Assembly: GCA_029941825.1 (NCBI GenBank)
Contig: JAPYTM010000026.1
Span: 1 to 10,036, forward strand
Direction of reading: 5' to 3'
Source of the DNA: Candidatus Nitrosopumilus sp.
GTDB lineage: Archaea > Thermoproteota > Nitrososphaeria > Nitrososphaerales > Nitrosopumilaceae
DNA length: 10,036 nt
Below, piece by piece: positions 1 to 6,649 of the stretch. Below the pieces are notes generated by a model that saw nothing but the letters and a program-made list of their open reading frames with translations, was not told the origin of the DNA and did not search any database. Position 1 is the stretch's first letter; every line of letters starts with the position of its first letter. A program made the translations under genes and the position numbers.

Positions 1-700
1 CTACAGCTGGAACAATAATTTCTAATCTTGACGAGTTTGATGCTTTTAAAATTGCTTTTGCTACTGTTTTAGAATCAAGTGACATTGGTGAAAATTTTGG
101 CATTTTTTTAAACGATGGATGATCAAAAAAGCTAGTTCTAACCATTATTGGGCTAACAACAGTAATTCCAACTCCAGAATTTTTTAGTTCATGTTTAAGA
201 CCTTCAGAAAATCCTAGCATTGCAAATTTTGATGCACAATATGAAGCAATTCCAGGTAATCCAAAACTTGCTGCAACAGATGCAACATTTACTATATGAC
301 CAGATTTTTTTTTCAGCATTAATGGAAGAAAATTTTTGATGCAGTAAATCATACCAAAATAATTGGTTTCCATTTGTGATTCTATATCATCAATAGTTAG
401 ATCAGATACATTTCCATAGATTGCAAATCCAGCATTATTTACTAAAATATCAATAGAATCAAATTTTTTAAAAACTATTTTTGACATTTCTTTTACTTGA
501 TCTTTTTTTGATACGTCACATTGACAAACAAGTGTTAATATATGAAAATTTTTTAATTCATTTTCAATTTGTTCAAGTTTATCTTTCCTTCTTGCAACCA
601 AAATAATATTTGCTCCTGCTTTTGCAAATTTTATTGCTGTTTCTTTACCAATTCCAGAAGATGCACCAGTGATTAAAACTACTTTATTTTTAAAATCCAT
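1..700 (-). CDS. Short-chain dehydrogenase/reductase, 3'-truncated by window edge
   Basis: A classical NAD(P)-dependent oxidoreductase of the SDR family. The ATG is at 700 and the reading frame is open for 233 codons to the left edge, so the C-terminus is missing. The Rossmann nucleotide-binding motif TGASSGIG lies at residues 11-18, NNAG at about 88-91, catalytic Ser at 141, and the YxxxK pair at Tyr154 and Lys158 (SYCASK). ARR near residue 36, just after the second beta strand, hints at NADPH preference; this is inference. Classical SDRs are about 250-270 residues, so most of the protein is present. The substrate cannot be told from sequence. The gene lies 34 bases downstream of the flippase-like gene on the same strand and may be co-transcribed with it or use its own TATA-like box at 722-728. 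Confidence 0.93.
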   Translation of the reverse strand, partial: MDFKNKVVLITGASSGIGKETAIKFAKAGANIILVARRKDKLEQIENELKNFHILTLVCQCDVSKKDQVKEMSKIVFKKFDSIDILVNNAGFAIYGNVSDLTIDDIESQMETNYFGMIYCIKNFLPLMLKKKSGHIVNVASVAASFGLPGIASYCASKFAMLGFSEGLKHELKNSGVGITVVSPIMVRTSFFDHPSFKKMPKFSPMSLDSKTVAKAILKASNSSRLEIIVPAV

Positions 701-705
701 AAATC

Positions 706-713
706 AAAAAAAA
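706..713 (-). terminator. T8 run after the flippase-like gene (possible terminator)
   Basis: Eight consecutive T on the minus strand lie 22-29 bases past the stop of the flippase-like gene. Archaeal termination usually needs only a short T-run. The run also sits just upstream of the SDR start codon, so its role is uncertain. Confidence 0.3.
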
Positions 714-721
714 CAATTAAA

Positions 722-728
722 GATAAAG
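722..728 (-). promoter_or_regulatory. TATA-like box for the SDR gene
   Basis: The minus strand reads CTTTATC, followed by TTTAA, centred about 25 bases upstream of the ATG at 700. This is the spacing expected for a leaderless archaeal transcript. The region is A+T-rich, so chance matches are possible. Confidence 0.35.
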
Positions 729-734
729 TGGTTT

Positions 735-1751
735 CTATGTGGTTTGTGATTTTGAGATCTTACTTAATGCTAATTTCACTAAAAGTAGCCATGTAATCAC
801 AATTGGAATATAATATGTTGCAATTCTCCAACCAATAACTGCATCCCAAGCAACAGTTCCCTCAGGAATACTAAAGTCAAATGGATTCAAATTATTAAGA
901 TATGCTACAATTCCAAATTCTGCCAAACCAGAACCGCCAATTGTAATTGGTAGATTTCCAATTGCATTTGCGCCCAACACAGCCATTATAGAATCAAATG
1001 CATTAATTACATATCCTGTGCCCATTGCAATAACCATAAAAGATATTCCATAAAAAATCCAAGATGCTAATGAAAGTAGAAATGATATTGTAAAGATTTT
1101 TTTGGTTTCAGGAGTGTTTATGTTTTGTCTGATCATTGTACATGTTTCATCCATCCATAAATTGGTTTGTTCAATTATTTTAGTACCTTTTTCTTTTCCT
1201 AATTTTTTAACAATATTTTCAAGTATATTTGGAACTTGAAATGTATGTTTAGACGATAAGAAAAATAGAATAGTCCATACAGAAGTGATAGAGATACTAA
1301 TAGCTAGAATTATTCCTCCAACTACATATGCTTCATTAAATATTGCAATTATTCCAGCAATAATTGCTAACAAACCTCCTGCTATTACTTCAGTTACAAT
1401 ATCCATAATTACAATCCAAGTAGATTTTGAAAGAGATACTCCCTTTTTCTTCAAATAATAAATTACAACAAATTCTGCTCCAATAAACATAGGAGTAGTA
1501 AATTTAATGAATTCACTACCAACTCTAACACCTATTAGTTTTCCAATAGAATCAAACCCACTAAGATATTTTCTTGTAATATATGCAAATTTTATTCCTT
1601 GAAGACCTAGTTTGATCATCATTACAATAACTGCACCAACAAATGGAAAAAATCCAATTGCTAATACATCATCTAATTTGATATCAAATTGAATGGCAAT
1701 TATTAAGATGGGGATTAAAGTTACAGGAATAGCTACTAGTCTCCAATTCAT
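735..1751 (-). CDS. Lysylphosphatidylglycerol synthase TM / flippase-like membrane protein (YbhN/AglD type)
   Basis: A polytopic membrane protein of 338 residues with roughly eight hydrophobic segments. It resembles the membrane domain seen in MprF, YbhN and archaeal AglD, without any soluble lysyl-transferase domain. Family-like signatures visible are an RVGSEFIKFTTPMFIG stretch (about residues 76-91) and NLPITIGGSGLAEFG (about 266-280), which match the conserved Pro/Gly-rich and Gly-Glu motifs of the family. Proteins of this type are associated with transfer or flipping of lipid-linked groups; the substrate here is unknown. The start is taken as ATG at 1751, giving MNWRLV directly before the first TM. 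A TTG at 1775 in the same frame would add eight residues, and TATA-like boxes can be found for either. The gene is divergent from the GPN GTPase operon and is followed by the SDR gene. Confidence 0.85.
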   Translation of the reverse strand: MNWRLVAIPVTLIPILIIAIQFDIKLDDVLAIGFFPFVGAVIVMMIKLGLQGIKFAYITRKYLSGFDSIGKLIGVRVGSEFIKFTTPMFIGAEFVVIYYLKKKGVSLSKSTWIVIMDIVTEVIAGGLLAIIAGIIAIFNEAYVVGGIILAISISITSVWTILFFLSSKHTFQVPNILENIVKKLGKEKGTKIIEQTNLWMDETCTMIRQNINTPETKKIFTISFLLSLASWIFYGISFMVIAMGTGYVINAFDSIMAVLGANAIGNLPITIGGSGLAEFGIVAYLNNLNPFDFSIPEGTVAWDAVIGWRIATYYIPIVITWLLLVKLALSKISKSQTT

Positions 1752-1813
1752 TTGATAATTTTTTTGAGGAATCAAATATGAAAGTTGAGGAAATTTGTGG
1801 ATATTAGAAATTT

Positions 1814-1833
1814 TATGCCTAATTCTAGGCGTA
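1814..1833. repeat. Near-palindrome in the divergent promoter region
   Basis: The core gcctaattctaggc at 1817-1830 has perfect 5-bp arms around a 4-bp centre. The symmetry extends to 8 bp per arm with one G/T wobble. It lies between the divergent flippase-like and GPN GTPase genes, about 60-80 bases upstream of the former. It could be a dimeric regulator site or an RNA hairpin; nothing in the sequence decides between them. Confidence 0.4.
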
Positions 1834-1954
1834 AGAATTTAAGGAAATGAATGTTAACTTGAGTTTTTGCTAATTGTGAAATTATATGATAATTAAAAAT
1901 ATGAAATTTACCATATCTAATTTTAGAAAATTTTTTACTTAAAGTGTTAGTTTG

Positions 1955-1962
1955 AAATATAA
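1955..1962 (+). promoter_or_regulatory. TATA box of the GPN GTPase-thrB-queC operon
   Basis: AAATATAA is centred 26-27 bases upstream of the TTG at 1985. It fits the archaeal TATA position for a leaderless transcript starting at that codon. It is one reason to prefer TTG 1985 over TTG 1952 as the start of the GTPase. Confidence 0.5.
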
Positions 1963-1984
1963 GCAAATTAGGAATCTGACAGGA

Positions 1985-2743
1985 TTGAAAACAATTTTTA
2001 TTTCAGGTACTGCTGGTTCAGGAAAATCGTTACTTTCATCAAAGTTATATGAATATTATACAAAAAATGGAGCATTCGCTGCAGTCTTAAATTTAGATCC
2101 AGGTGTAGAAAATGTACCTTATACTTGTGATATCGATGTCAGAGATTTTGTCGATTATGTATCTATTATGCAACAATATGATTTGGGTCCAAACGGAGCT
2201 TTAGTAATGGCAAATGATTTGATTGCATCAAAAATTGATGATATTAAGAAGGAAGTAGATACAGTGAATCCAGATTATTTGATCGTTGATACACCAGGAC
2301 AAATTGAATTATTTGCATATCGTTCTAGTGGACGTTTTATTGTAGAAAATATGTCATCAGAAGAAAAGACAAGTATTTTTCTTTTTGATGGATCTCTAAT
2401 AACTTCACCAGTAAATTTTGTTTCAATTGCACTACTTGCTACATCAATTAGATTACGTTTGAATTTACCAACAGTTAATGTATTAACAAAAACAGATCTT
2501 ATTGGAGATAAATTAAAAGAAATACTACAATGGTCATCAAATTTAAAAACATTGGAAGATGCAATTTCCAAAGAAGCAGATGGGGATACCTATACATTAA
2601 CTACAAATATTTTGCGAGGTTTGAATCTTAGTGGATTTGCACAAGGATTAATTCCAATTTCAAATGTTACAGGAGATGGTTTTATTAATCTTGAAAGTGC
2701 TCTGAGTAGAATTCTTAATTTAGGTGAGGAGATAGAAGATTAA
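1985..2743 (+). CDS. GPN-loop GTPase (archaeal Gpn/XAB1 family)
   Basis: A 252-residue P-loop GTPase of the GPN family, related to archaeal Pab0955 and the eukaryotic Gpn1-3 proteins that help RNA polymerase II assembly. Motifs, numbered from TTG 1985: P-loop GTAGSGKS (8-15), the defining Gly-Pro-Asn insertion LGPNGA (about 67-72), DTPGQIELF (102-110), and the guanine-specificity motif TKTD (168-171). SNVTGDG near the C-terminus resembles the G5 region. The GPN motif of one subunit reaches the nucleotide of the other in family dimers. A longer reading from TTG 1952 would add 11 residues but places the TATA-like box AAATATAA inside the coding region; archaeal homologues begin close to the P-loop, so the shorter start is preferred. 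The archaeal role is unsettled. The gene heads an operon: thrB starts on the base after its stop. Confidence 0.93.
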   Translation: MKTIFISGTAGSGKSLLSSKLYEYYTKNGAFAAVLNLDPGVENVPYTCDIDVRDFVDYVSIMQQYDLGPNGALVMANDLIASKIDDIKKEVDTVNPDYLIVDTPGQIELFAYRSSGRFIVENMSSEEKTSIFLFDGSLITSPVNFVSIALLATSIRLRLNLPTVNVLTKTDLIGDKLKEILQWSSNLKTLEDAISKEADGDTYTLTTNILRGLNLSGFAQGLIPISNVTGDGFINLESALSRILNLGEEIED

Positions 2744-3673
2744 TTGGTATCAAAGATCACTATAAAAGCTCCATCATCAACAGCAAATTTAGGTCCAGGA
2801 TTTGATGTTTTTGGATTAGCAATAAATGCATTTTATGATGAAATTACATTAACAAAAACAAAAAGTGGAATTACAATAATCACAGATGGTAATGTACCTA
2901 CAAATCCTGAAAAGAATACTGCAGGATTAGTTGTAAAAAATATGAAAAAAAGATTCAAAATCAAAGAAGGTATTGAAATCAAAATCAAAAAGGGAGTACC
3001 AGCAGGATTTGGAATGGGAAGTAGTGCTGCATCAGCAGCAGCAGCAGCAGTAGCATTTGATAAATTATTTAAACTCAAACTTGACGGAAATTCTCTAGTA
3101 GAATTTGCAGGGTCTGGAGAAAAAGCTAGTGCAGGTACAATTCATTATGATAATGTTGCAGCTTCTGTTTTGGGTGGATTTGTAATAGTAAAAACAAATC
3201 CTTTAGATGTAATTAGAATAGAACCTCCAGGAAATCTCAGAATGTGTATTGCTGTTCCAAAAATTGAAGTTCCAAAAAAGAAAACCAAAGTGTCAAGAGG
3301 GGTAATTCCAAAAAAAATTAAGCTAACTGATAGTATTTTGAATCTATCAAATGCTGCTGCAATTGTTGTTGGTTTTATGAAAAAAGATCCAGAATTAATT
3401 GGTAATTCAATTAAAGATGAAATAGTTGAACCTGCAAGACAACATATGATACCAGGGTTTACCAAAGTGAAACAAAATGCTCTAAAAGCTGGAGCATTAG
3501 GTGTAACAATTAGTGGTGCAGGACCATCAATAATTGCATTCTCAAAAAGTTCTTCTAATTTAAAAAAGATTAGTATAGCAATGTCAAAAGGATTCGAGTC
3601 TACAAATACAGAATGTCAAATAATTATCTGTAAACCTAGTAAAGGTGCAATAATAAAAAATAAACTCAGTTGA
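2744..3673 (+). CDS. thrB: Homoserine kinase
   Basis: A GHMP-family kinase of 309 residues that phosphorylates L-homoserine with ATP to O-phosphohomoserine, the substrate of threonine synthase. Visible signatures: PSSTANLGPGFD (10-21), the Gly/Ser-rich ATP-binding loop GVPAGFGMGSSAAS (84-97), HYDNVAAS (134-141, close to the H-D-N-V-A motif typical of homoserine kinases), and the C-terminal GHMP motif SGAGPS (257-262). Its length is normal for ThrB. The start is TTG at 2744, immediately after the GTPase stop; GGTGAGGAG at 2723-2731 is a possible Shine-Dalgarno stretch lying in the end of the GTPase gene. The stop at 3671-3673 lies 5 bases before the queC ATG, so the three genes form a tight operon. 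Related GHMP kinases are possible alternatives, but the HxDN motif favours homoserine kinase. Confidence 0.92.
   Translation: MVSKITIKAPSSTANLGPGFDVFGLAINAFYDEITLTKTKSGITIITDGNVPTNPEKNTAGLVVKNMKKRFKIKEGIEIKIKKGVPAGFGMGSSAASAAAAAVAFDKLFKLKLDGNSLVEFAGSGEKASAGTIHYDNVAASVLGGFVIVKTNPLDVIRIEPPGNLRMCIAVPKIEVPKKKTKVSRGVIPKKIKLTDSILNLSNAAAIVVGFMKKDPELIGNSIKDEIVEPARQHMIPGFTKVKQNALKAGALGVTISGAGPSIIAFSKSSSNLKKISIAMSKGFESTNTECQIIICKPSKGAIIKNKLS
3033..3050 (+). repeat. (CAG)6 microsatellite inside thrB
   Basis: Six uninterrupted CAG units within the reading frame. They encode an alanine-rich stretch immediately after the GSS nucleotide-binding loop of the homoserine kinase. GHMP kinases have a small-residue helix here, so the repeat is compatible with function. 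It is a possible slippage site. Confidence 0.6.
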
Positions 3674-3678
3674 AGATT

Positions 3679-4353
3679 ATGAAAAAAGCAATAATTGTAT
3701 TTAGTGGAGGAATAGACTCTGTTTGTGCAGTTTCATTTTTGAAATCAAAATATGAATTGTATGGGATTACTTTTTCATATGGACAAAAAGCAGATATGGA
3801 GATTGCTGCTGCAAAATATTTTGCAAAAAAACTTGGATTAAAACAACATAAAGTAATTGATATTAGTTTTATGAAAGACTTGTATGGAAACTCAAATGCT
3901 TTAACAAGTACTAATAGAAAAATCCCTAGTAAATTTGAATATTCGATTGTAGTTCCAATTAGAAATGCAGTATTTTTATCAATTGCATCTGCATGGGCTT
4001 TTACACTTAATGCTTCACTAGTTGTATATGGTGCACATACTGGAGATAGAAACTATCCTGATTGTAGACCAACTTTTGCAAAAAAATTAGAATCTGCGTT
4101 TAATCAGGGAGAAATTGATGGAATTAATACTAAATTACGAAAAAATATTCAGATTTGGTCACCTTATCGTGAAGGGTTATCAAAAAAGGATTTACTTAAA
4201 GCTGGAATGAAAGTTTTAGGTAATTCAATTTTTAAAACTTGGAGTTGTTATTCAAATAAAAAATATCATTGTGGGATTTGTGAATCATGTAATAATAGAA
4301 AAATTGCATTCGAAAAAGCTAAAATTATTGATAAAACAAAATATCTTAAATAA
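3679..4353 (+). CDS. queC: 7-cyano-7-deazaguanine (preQ0) synthase
   Basis: QueC converts 7-carboxy-7-deazaguanine, ammonia and ATP to preQ0. In archaea preQ0 is inserted into tRNA by ArcTGT and then converted to archaeosine. The 224-residue protein has the PP-loop ATP-binding motif SGGIDS (9-14), VPIRN (about 92-96), the family-typical YPDCRP (126-131), and a C-terminal zinc site of four cysteines at 190, 198, 201 and 204 (TWSC, then CGICESC). The C-x7-C first spacing is slightly shorter than the x8 I recall for bacterial enzymes. The ATG at 3679 gives MKKAIIVFSGG, the usual QueC N-terminus. An in-frame TTG at 3670, overlapping the thrB stop, is possible and would add three residues. It is the last gene of the GPN GTPase-thrB-queC operon and ends 2 bases from the convergent small membrane gene. 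Confidence 0.95.
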   Translation: MKKAIIVFSGGIDSVCAVSFLKSKYELYGITFSYGQKADMEIAAAKYFAKKLGLKQHKVIDISFMKDLYGNSNALTSTNRKIPSKFEYSIVVPIRNAVFLSIASAWAFTLNASLVVYGAHTGDRNYPDCRPTFAKKLESAFNQGEIDGINTKLRKNIQIWSPYREGLSKKDLLKAGMKVLGNSIFKTWSCYSNKKYHCGICESCNNRKIAFEKAKIIDKTKYLK

Positions 4354-4355
4354 TT

Positions 4356-4604
4356 CTAGTATCCATTTCGAAGAACTTTTGTTAGAACTAAACGTCTAAT
4401 TCCTACATACCAAACAAGGAAGAATATCCCCATAATTCCTATAAACATATAATTTTGTACTTCTGGAGTTAATCCTTCAATAGAATTAGTAATTTTACTT
4501 GATGTTATCAAAGAAATTGCAATAAGAAGTACACATTCAATTGCATACCATATCCAATGAGGCCATGATTCTTTTGGAATGTGAATATTTGGATGCACTC
4601 CCAT
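4356..4604 (-). CDS. Small two-TM membrane protein, function unknown
   Basis: An 82-residue protein not recognised as a named family. A short His/Trp-rich N-terminus (GVHPNIHIPKESWPHW) is followed by two hydrophobic segments at about 17-36 and 52-70, then a basic tail (RRLVLTKVLRNGY). By the positive-inside rule the tail should be cytoplasmic, so both ends are probably inside. ATG 4604 is preferred; TTG 4616 would add four residues (MIIL). A+T-rich TATA-like sequence exists upstream of either start. The gene sits between convergent queC (2 bases away) and folE (43 bases upstream on the same strand), so it may be co-transcribed with folE. No link to deazaguanine synthesis can be seen in the sequence. 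Confidence 0.75.
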   Translation of the reverse strand: MGVHPNIHIPKESWPHWIWYAIECVLLIAISLITSSKITNSIEGLTPEVQNYMFIGIMGIFFLVWYVGIRRLVLTKVLRNGY

Positions 4605-4647
4605 AAGAATAATCAAAAATTTAGATTATTTAATTATTCAGTATATT

Positions 4648-5205
4648 CTAAAATAAAGAATCAGAGGCACGTTTTCTAATGAGTGTCATTATACCTTCTT
4701 TTTCATCTTTATTTTCATAAATTCCTCTAAACGCAATTGAGGAAAGCATTGCATCATTTCTAACACCTCGCATTTTCATACAAAGGTGTTCTGCATCAGC
4801 TAAAACTACAACACCCTTTACTCCTTGAGCATACAATTCATCAGCAATATTTTTTGTTAACCGTTCTTGAATTTGTAGTCTCTTTGAGTATTTTTCAACT
4901 AATCTGACAAGTTTTGATATTCCAAATACTCTACCATTTGGTGAATAAGCAATGTGAATTTTCCCAAAAAATGGTAACATATGATGTTCACACATTGAAT
5001 AAAATTGAATATTACGTGCAATAACTGCATCAGAATCTTCAGAAAATTGAACAGATAATTCTGAATCAGAATCATAACCCGCAAAAATTTCTTTGTACAT
5101 ACTTGCAATTCTTTCAGGAGTTTCTCGTAACCCTTCACGAGTAGGATCCTCACCAACTTCAATTATTAATTCTCTAATGAGTTTCTTTACGCGTTCTTCA
5201 TTCAT
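4648..5205 (-). CDS. folE: GTP cyclohydrolase I (type IA)
   Basis: FolE hydrolyses GTP to 7,8-dihydroneopterin triphosphate, the entry compound for deazaguanine (archaeosine/queuosine) and pterin synthesis. The 185-residue protein shows GEDPTREGLRETPERI (18-33), the Zn/catalytic motif SMCEHHMLPF (Cys72, His74, His75), GISKLVRLVEKYSKRLQIQERLT (about 95-117), and the second zinc cysteine, Cys142, in HLCMKMRGVR. All expected metal and catalytic residues are visible, and the length is typical for the core enzyme. ATG at 5205 is the start, with a TATA-like CAAATACTA on the minus strand at 5229-5237. It lies 64 bases downstream of queE on the same strand, which argues for a role in archaeosine precursor supply. 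It could also feed a pterin pathway. Confidence 0.96.
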   Translation of the reverse strand: MNEERVKKLIRELIIEVGEDPTREGLRETPERIASMYKEIFAGYDSDSELSVQFSEDSDAVIARNIQFYSMCEHHMLPFFGKIHIAYSPNGRVFGISKLVRLVEKYSKRLQIQERLTKNIADELYAQGVKGVVVLADAEHLCMKMRGVRNDAMLSSIAFRGIYENKDEKEGIMTLIRKRASDSLF

Positions 5206-5228
5206 ATTATAATCTCACAGAATTTTTC

Positions 5229-5237
5229 TAGTATTTG
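5229..5237 (-). promoter_or_regulatory. TATA-like box for folE
   Basis: The minus strand reads CAAATACTA, centred about 28 bases upstream of the folE ATG, in the 64-base gap between queE and folE. This suggests folE may be transcribed independently as well as from queE read-through. Confidence 0.35.
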
Positions 5238-5269
5238 AACCTAATCAGATTTTTAGGCAAGTAGAAAGA

Positions 5270-5983
5270 TTATGGAGCTCCAATAAATTTGTGTAATTGT
5301 GGAACTACCTTAACATCAATAAAATGTGGATACACTAAATCATACAAATTCAATAAAAGATCTAAAGAAGGTTCAGAAATACCATAAGTTGGTTGAATAA
5401 CAAATCCATCAATATCATCTTTAGAAATAACATCAAAAATTTGTTTTGTTAATTCTTCAAATTCATTTAATTGAGTTTTGGAACTGACTACAATTTTGAT
5501 GTAAGTTATTTTCTTTGCATTTACAGATGATTTAAGGCACTTCATAGTATGACCAATTAGTTTTTCATAATGTTCAGAGTCTACAAAATCAGAATCCTTT
5601 GTTTTAAATTCTATTTTAACAATATCGATAAATGGTAAAACGTGATTAAATCTATCAATATCAAAACATGACGATTCAAGATATGTGGGAATTTTTTTTT
5701 CTTGAATATGTTTTGCAAGTTGTGCTACTGCTTGATGTTGAATTAGTGGATCACCACCAGTAAAATTTACTTTGTAAGTTTGATGTTTGAGATTAGAATC
5801 AATTAGTTGATTTGCTTTCTCAATTGTATATTCTGTACCAGAATCAAGTGGAAGAGATTCCTTAGTATCACAATAAAAACAAGTAAAAGGACATCCTGCA
5901 AGTCTCACAAAGAGTGTCTTTGTTCCATAAAGAATTCCTTCACCTTCAACTGATGTAAATATTTCAAATAATCTAACTTTCAA
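5270..5983 (-). CDS. queE: 7-carboxy-7-deazaguanine synthase (radical SAM)
   Basis: QueE rearranges 6-carboxy-5,6,7,8-tetrahydropterin to 7-carboxy-7-deazaguanine, the substrate of QueC. The 237-residue protein begins with the substrate-region motif FTSVEGEG (9-16), followed by the radical SAM cluster CPFTCFYC (Cys31, Cys35, Cys38; C-x3-C-x2-C) and TGGDPLIQ, the SAM-binding GGEP-type motif with Asp in place of the usual Glu. The C-terminus (KVVPQLHKFIGAP) matches the QueE pattern ending near HK-x-IG. The start is TTG at 5983; there is no in-frame alternative before the upstream stop. A TATA-like AATAAATAA box lies 27 bases upstream, so the transcript is probably leaderless. FolE is next downstream, and QueC is encoded convergently 1.6 kb away. 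The QueD step between FolE and QueE is not encoded here. Confidence 0.94.
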   Translation of the reverse strand: MKVRLFEIFTSVEGEGILYGTKTLFVRLAGCPFTCFYCDTKESLPLDSGTEYTIEKANQLIDSNLKHQTYKVNFTGGDPLIQHQAVAQLAKHIQEKKIPTYLESSCFDIDRFNHVLPFIDIVKIEFKTKDSDFVDSEHYEKLIGHTMKCLKSSVNAKKITYIKIVVSSKTQLNEFEELTKQIFDVISKDDIDGFVIQPTYGISEPSLDLLLNLYDLVYPHFIDVKVVPQLHKFIGAP

Positions 5984-6005
5984 GTAATAATAGTAATTTA
6001 TTTCA

Positions 6006-6014
6006 TTATTTATT
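6006..6014 (-). promoter_or_regulatory. TATA box for queE
   Basis: The minus strand reads AATAAATAA, centred 27 bases upstream of the TTG at 5983. This supports that codon as the start of a leaderless transcript. The box lies within the 44-base gap between queE and the upstream two-TM gene, which suggests queE has its own promoter. Confidence 0.45.
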
Positions 6015-6027
6015 CAATGAGTTTTTG

Positions 6028-6222
6028 TTAATGCATTACAGGTTCTTTTGTATAAAATAATCCTGCGATAAAAAATATTACTCCCAATATCCCTATTGTA
6101 CTTCCAATAAGCTCTACTTGATTTTGTAAATCTCCTCCAGATGGAGCCCACAACCAAGCCATCAAAGCACCCACTATTATCATTGGAATACCTACACCGA
6201 TTGTAATTGCCCTGGATGCCAT
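6028..6222 (-). CDS. Small two-TM membrane protein, function unknown
   Basis: A 64-residue protein with two hydrophobic helices (about 5-26 and 37-58) joined by a short loop (APSGGDLQNQVEL). It is almost entirely membrane-embedded and Gly/Ile-rich, with GVGIPMIIVGALMAWLW in the first helix. No family recognised. The ATG at 6222 has a good upstream TATA-like box on the minus strand at 6241-6249. It is followed 44 bases later by queE on the same strand, but queE appears to have its own promoter, so a functional link is not implied. A real gene is supported by its clean start, promoter spacing and strong two-helix pattern; its function is unknown. Confidence 0.7.
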   Translation of the reverse strand: MASRAITIGVGIPMIIVGALMAWLWAPSGGDLQNQVELIGSTIGILGVIFFIAGLFYTKEPVMH

Positions 6223-6240
6223 GCTTAATTCTGTTTAGAA

Positions 6241-6249
6241 AATATATAT
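6241..6249 (-). promoter_or_regulatory. TATA-like box for the 64-residue membrane protein gene
   Basis: The minus strand carries ATATATATT centred about 24 bases upstream of the ATG at 6222, at the expected archaeal TATA position. It lies in the 76-base gap after the exported-protein gene. Confidence 0.4.
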
Positions 6250-6298
6250 GAATTTTATGGTGATTGATTTAGATTTTTTTGAGAGTAATAATTTCAGT

Positions 6299-6649
6299 TT
6301 ACTGATTTAGATTAATAATAAGTTGTTTTACAGAAATCATCTCATTTTGAGAATCATATGTAATTACATAAAGCATTGCAAATGAACCATTAGGAAATGC
6401 TGTTACATTATTAAATGTAATATTATCACTAGATGTGGATTTTACGGTGTTTGGATTACAGCTAACACAACCGATTGTGTAATTTTTTGCTTTATCATCT
6501 TGATTCCAAATGATTTTAACTGTTGCAACGTCACCATTATAATTTGATACAAATGTTTTGATAGTATCAAGGGGTTCGGCAAATACCTGATTACCAAAAA
6601 TTATGCCAGTTACTAATACAAACAAGCCAAATAATACAATCGTGTTCAA
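6299..6649 (-). CDS. Small exported protein, possibly beta-sandwich, third gene of winged-helix operon
   Basis: A 116-residue protein of unknown function. It has an N-terminal hydrophobic signal segment (about residues 3-19) ending in QVFA, consistent with cleavage after Ala24. There is no lipobox cysteine. The mature part alternates short beta-like stretches (VATVKIIWNQ, NITFNNVTAF, FAMLYVITY, VKQLIINLNQ) and has two cysteines three residues apart (IGCVSCNP), possibly a disulfide or metal site. The pattern resembles a fibronectin III-like sandwich, but that is only an impression. The start is TTG at 6649; its TTGA overlaps the TGA stop of the membrane-bound regulator by 4 bases, so the two are translationally coupled. 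Its partner therefore may be the outside domain of that regulator; this is inference. Confidence 0.78.
   Translation of the reverse strand: MNTIVLFGLFVLVTGIIFGNQVFAEPLDTIKTFVSNYNGDVATVKIIWNQDDKAKNYTIGCVSCNPNTVKSTSSDNITFNNVTAFPNGSFAMLYVITYDSQNEMISVKQLIINLNQ

Noticed and set aside
1772..1966. A 64-codon open frame on the minus strand across the divergent promoter region
   Set aside because: It overlaps the 5' ends of two convincing genes, has no recognisable domain, and covers the TATA box and palindrome. Composition looks like translated A+T-rich intergenic DNA.
2275..2571. Open frame antisense to the GPN GTPase gene
   Set aside because: Fully inside a gene with all GTPase motifs; no promoter spacing or domain of its own.
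3033..3050. (CAG)6 in thrB as a phase-variation switch
   Set aside because: A triplet repeat changes length without shifting the frame and encodes alanines expected in this helix, so an on/off switch is not supported.
2833..3465. Two open frames antisense to thrB (2833-3078 and 3145-3465)
   Set aside because: Both mirror the homoserine kinase coding sequence; the Ala/hydrophobic runs come from its CAG repeat and Gly/Ala loops.
4899..5162. Alternative frame within folE on the same strand
   Set aside because: FolE is complete with every metal and catalytic residue, so this out-of-frame reading is a shadow.
6016..6033. TTTTTGTTAATG near 6021-6032 as a third copy of the 25-bp element
   Set aside because: Only about 12 bases match and it overlaps the 3' end of a coding region; expected by chance in this composition.
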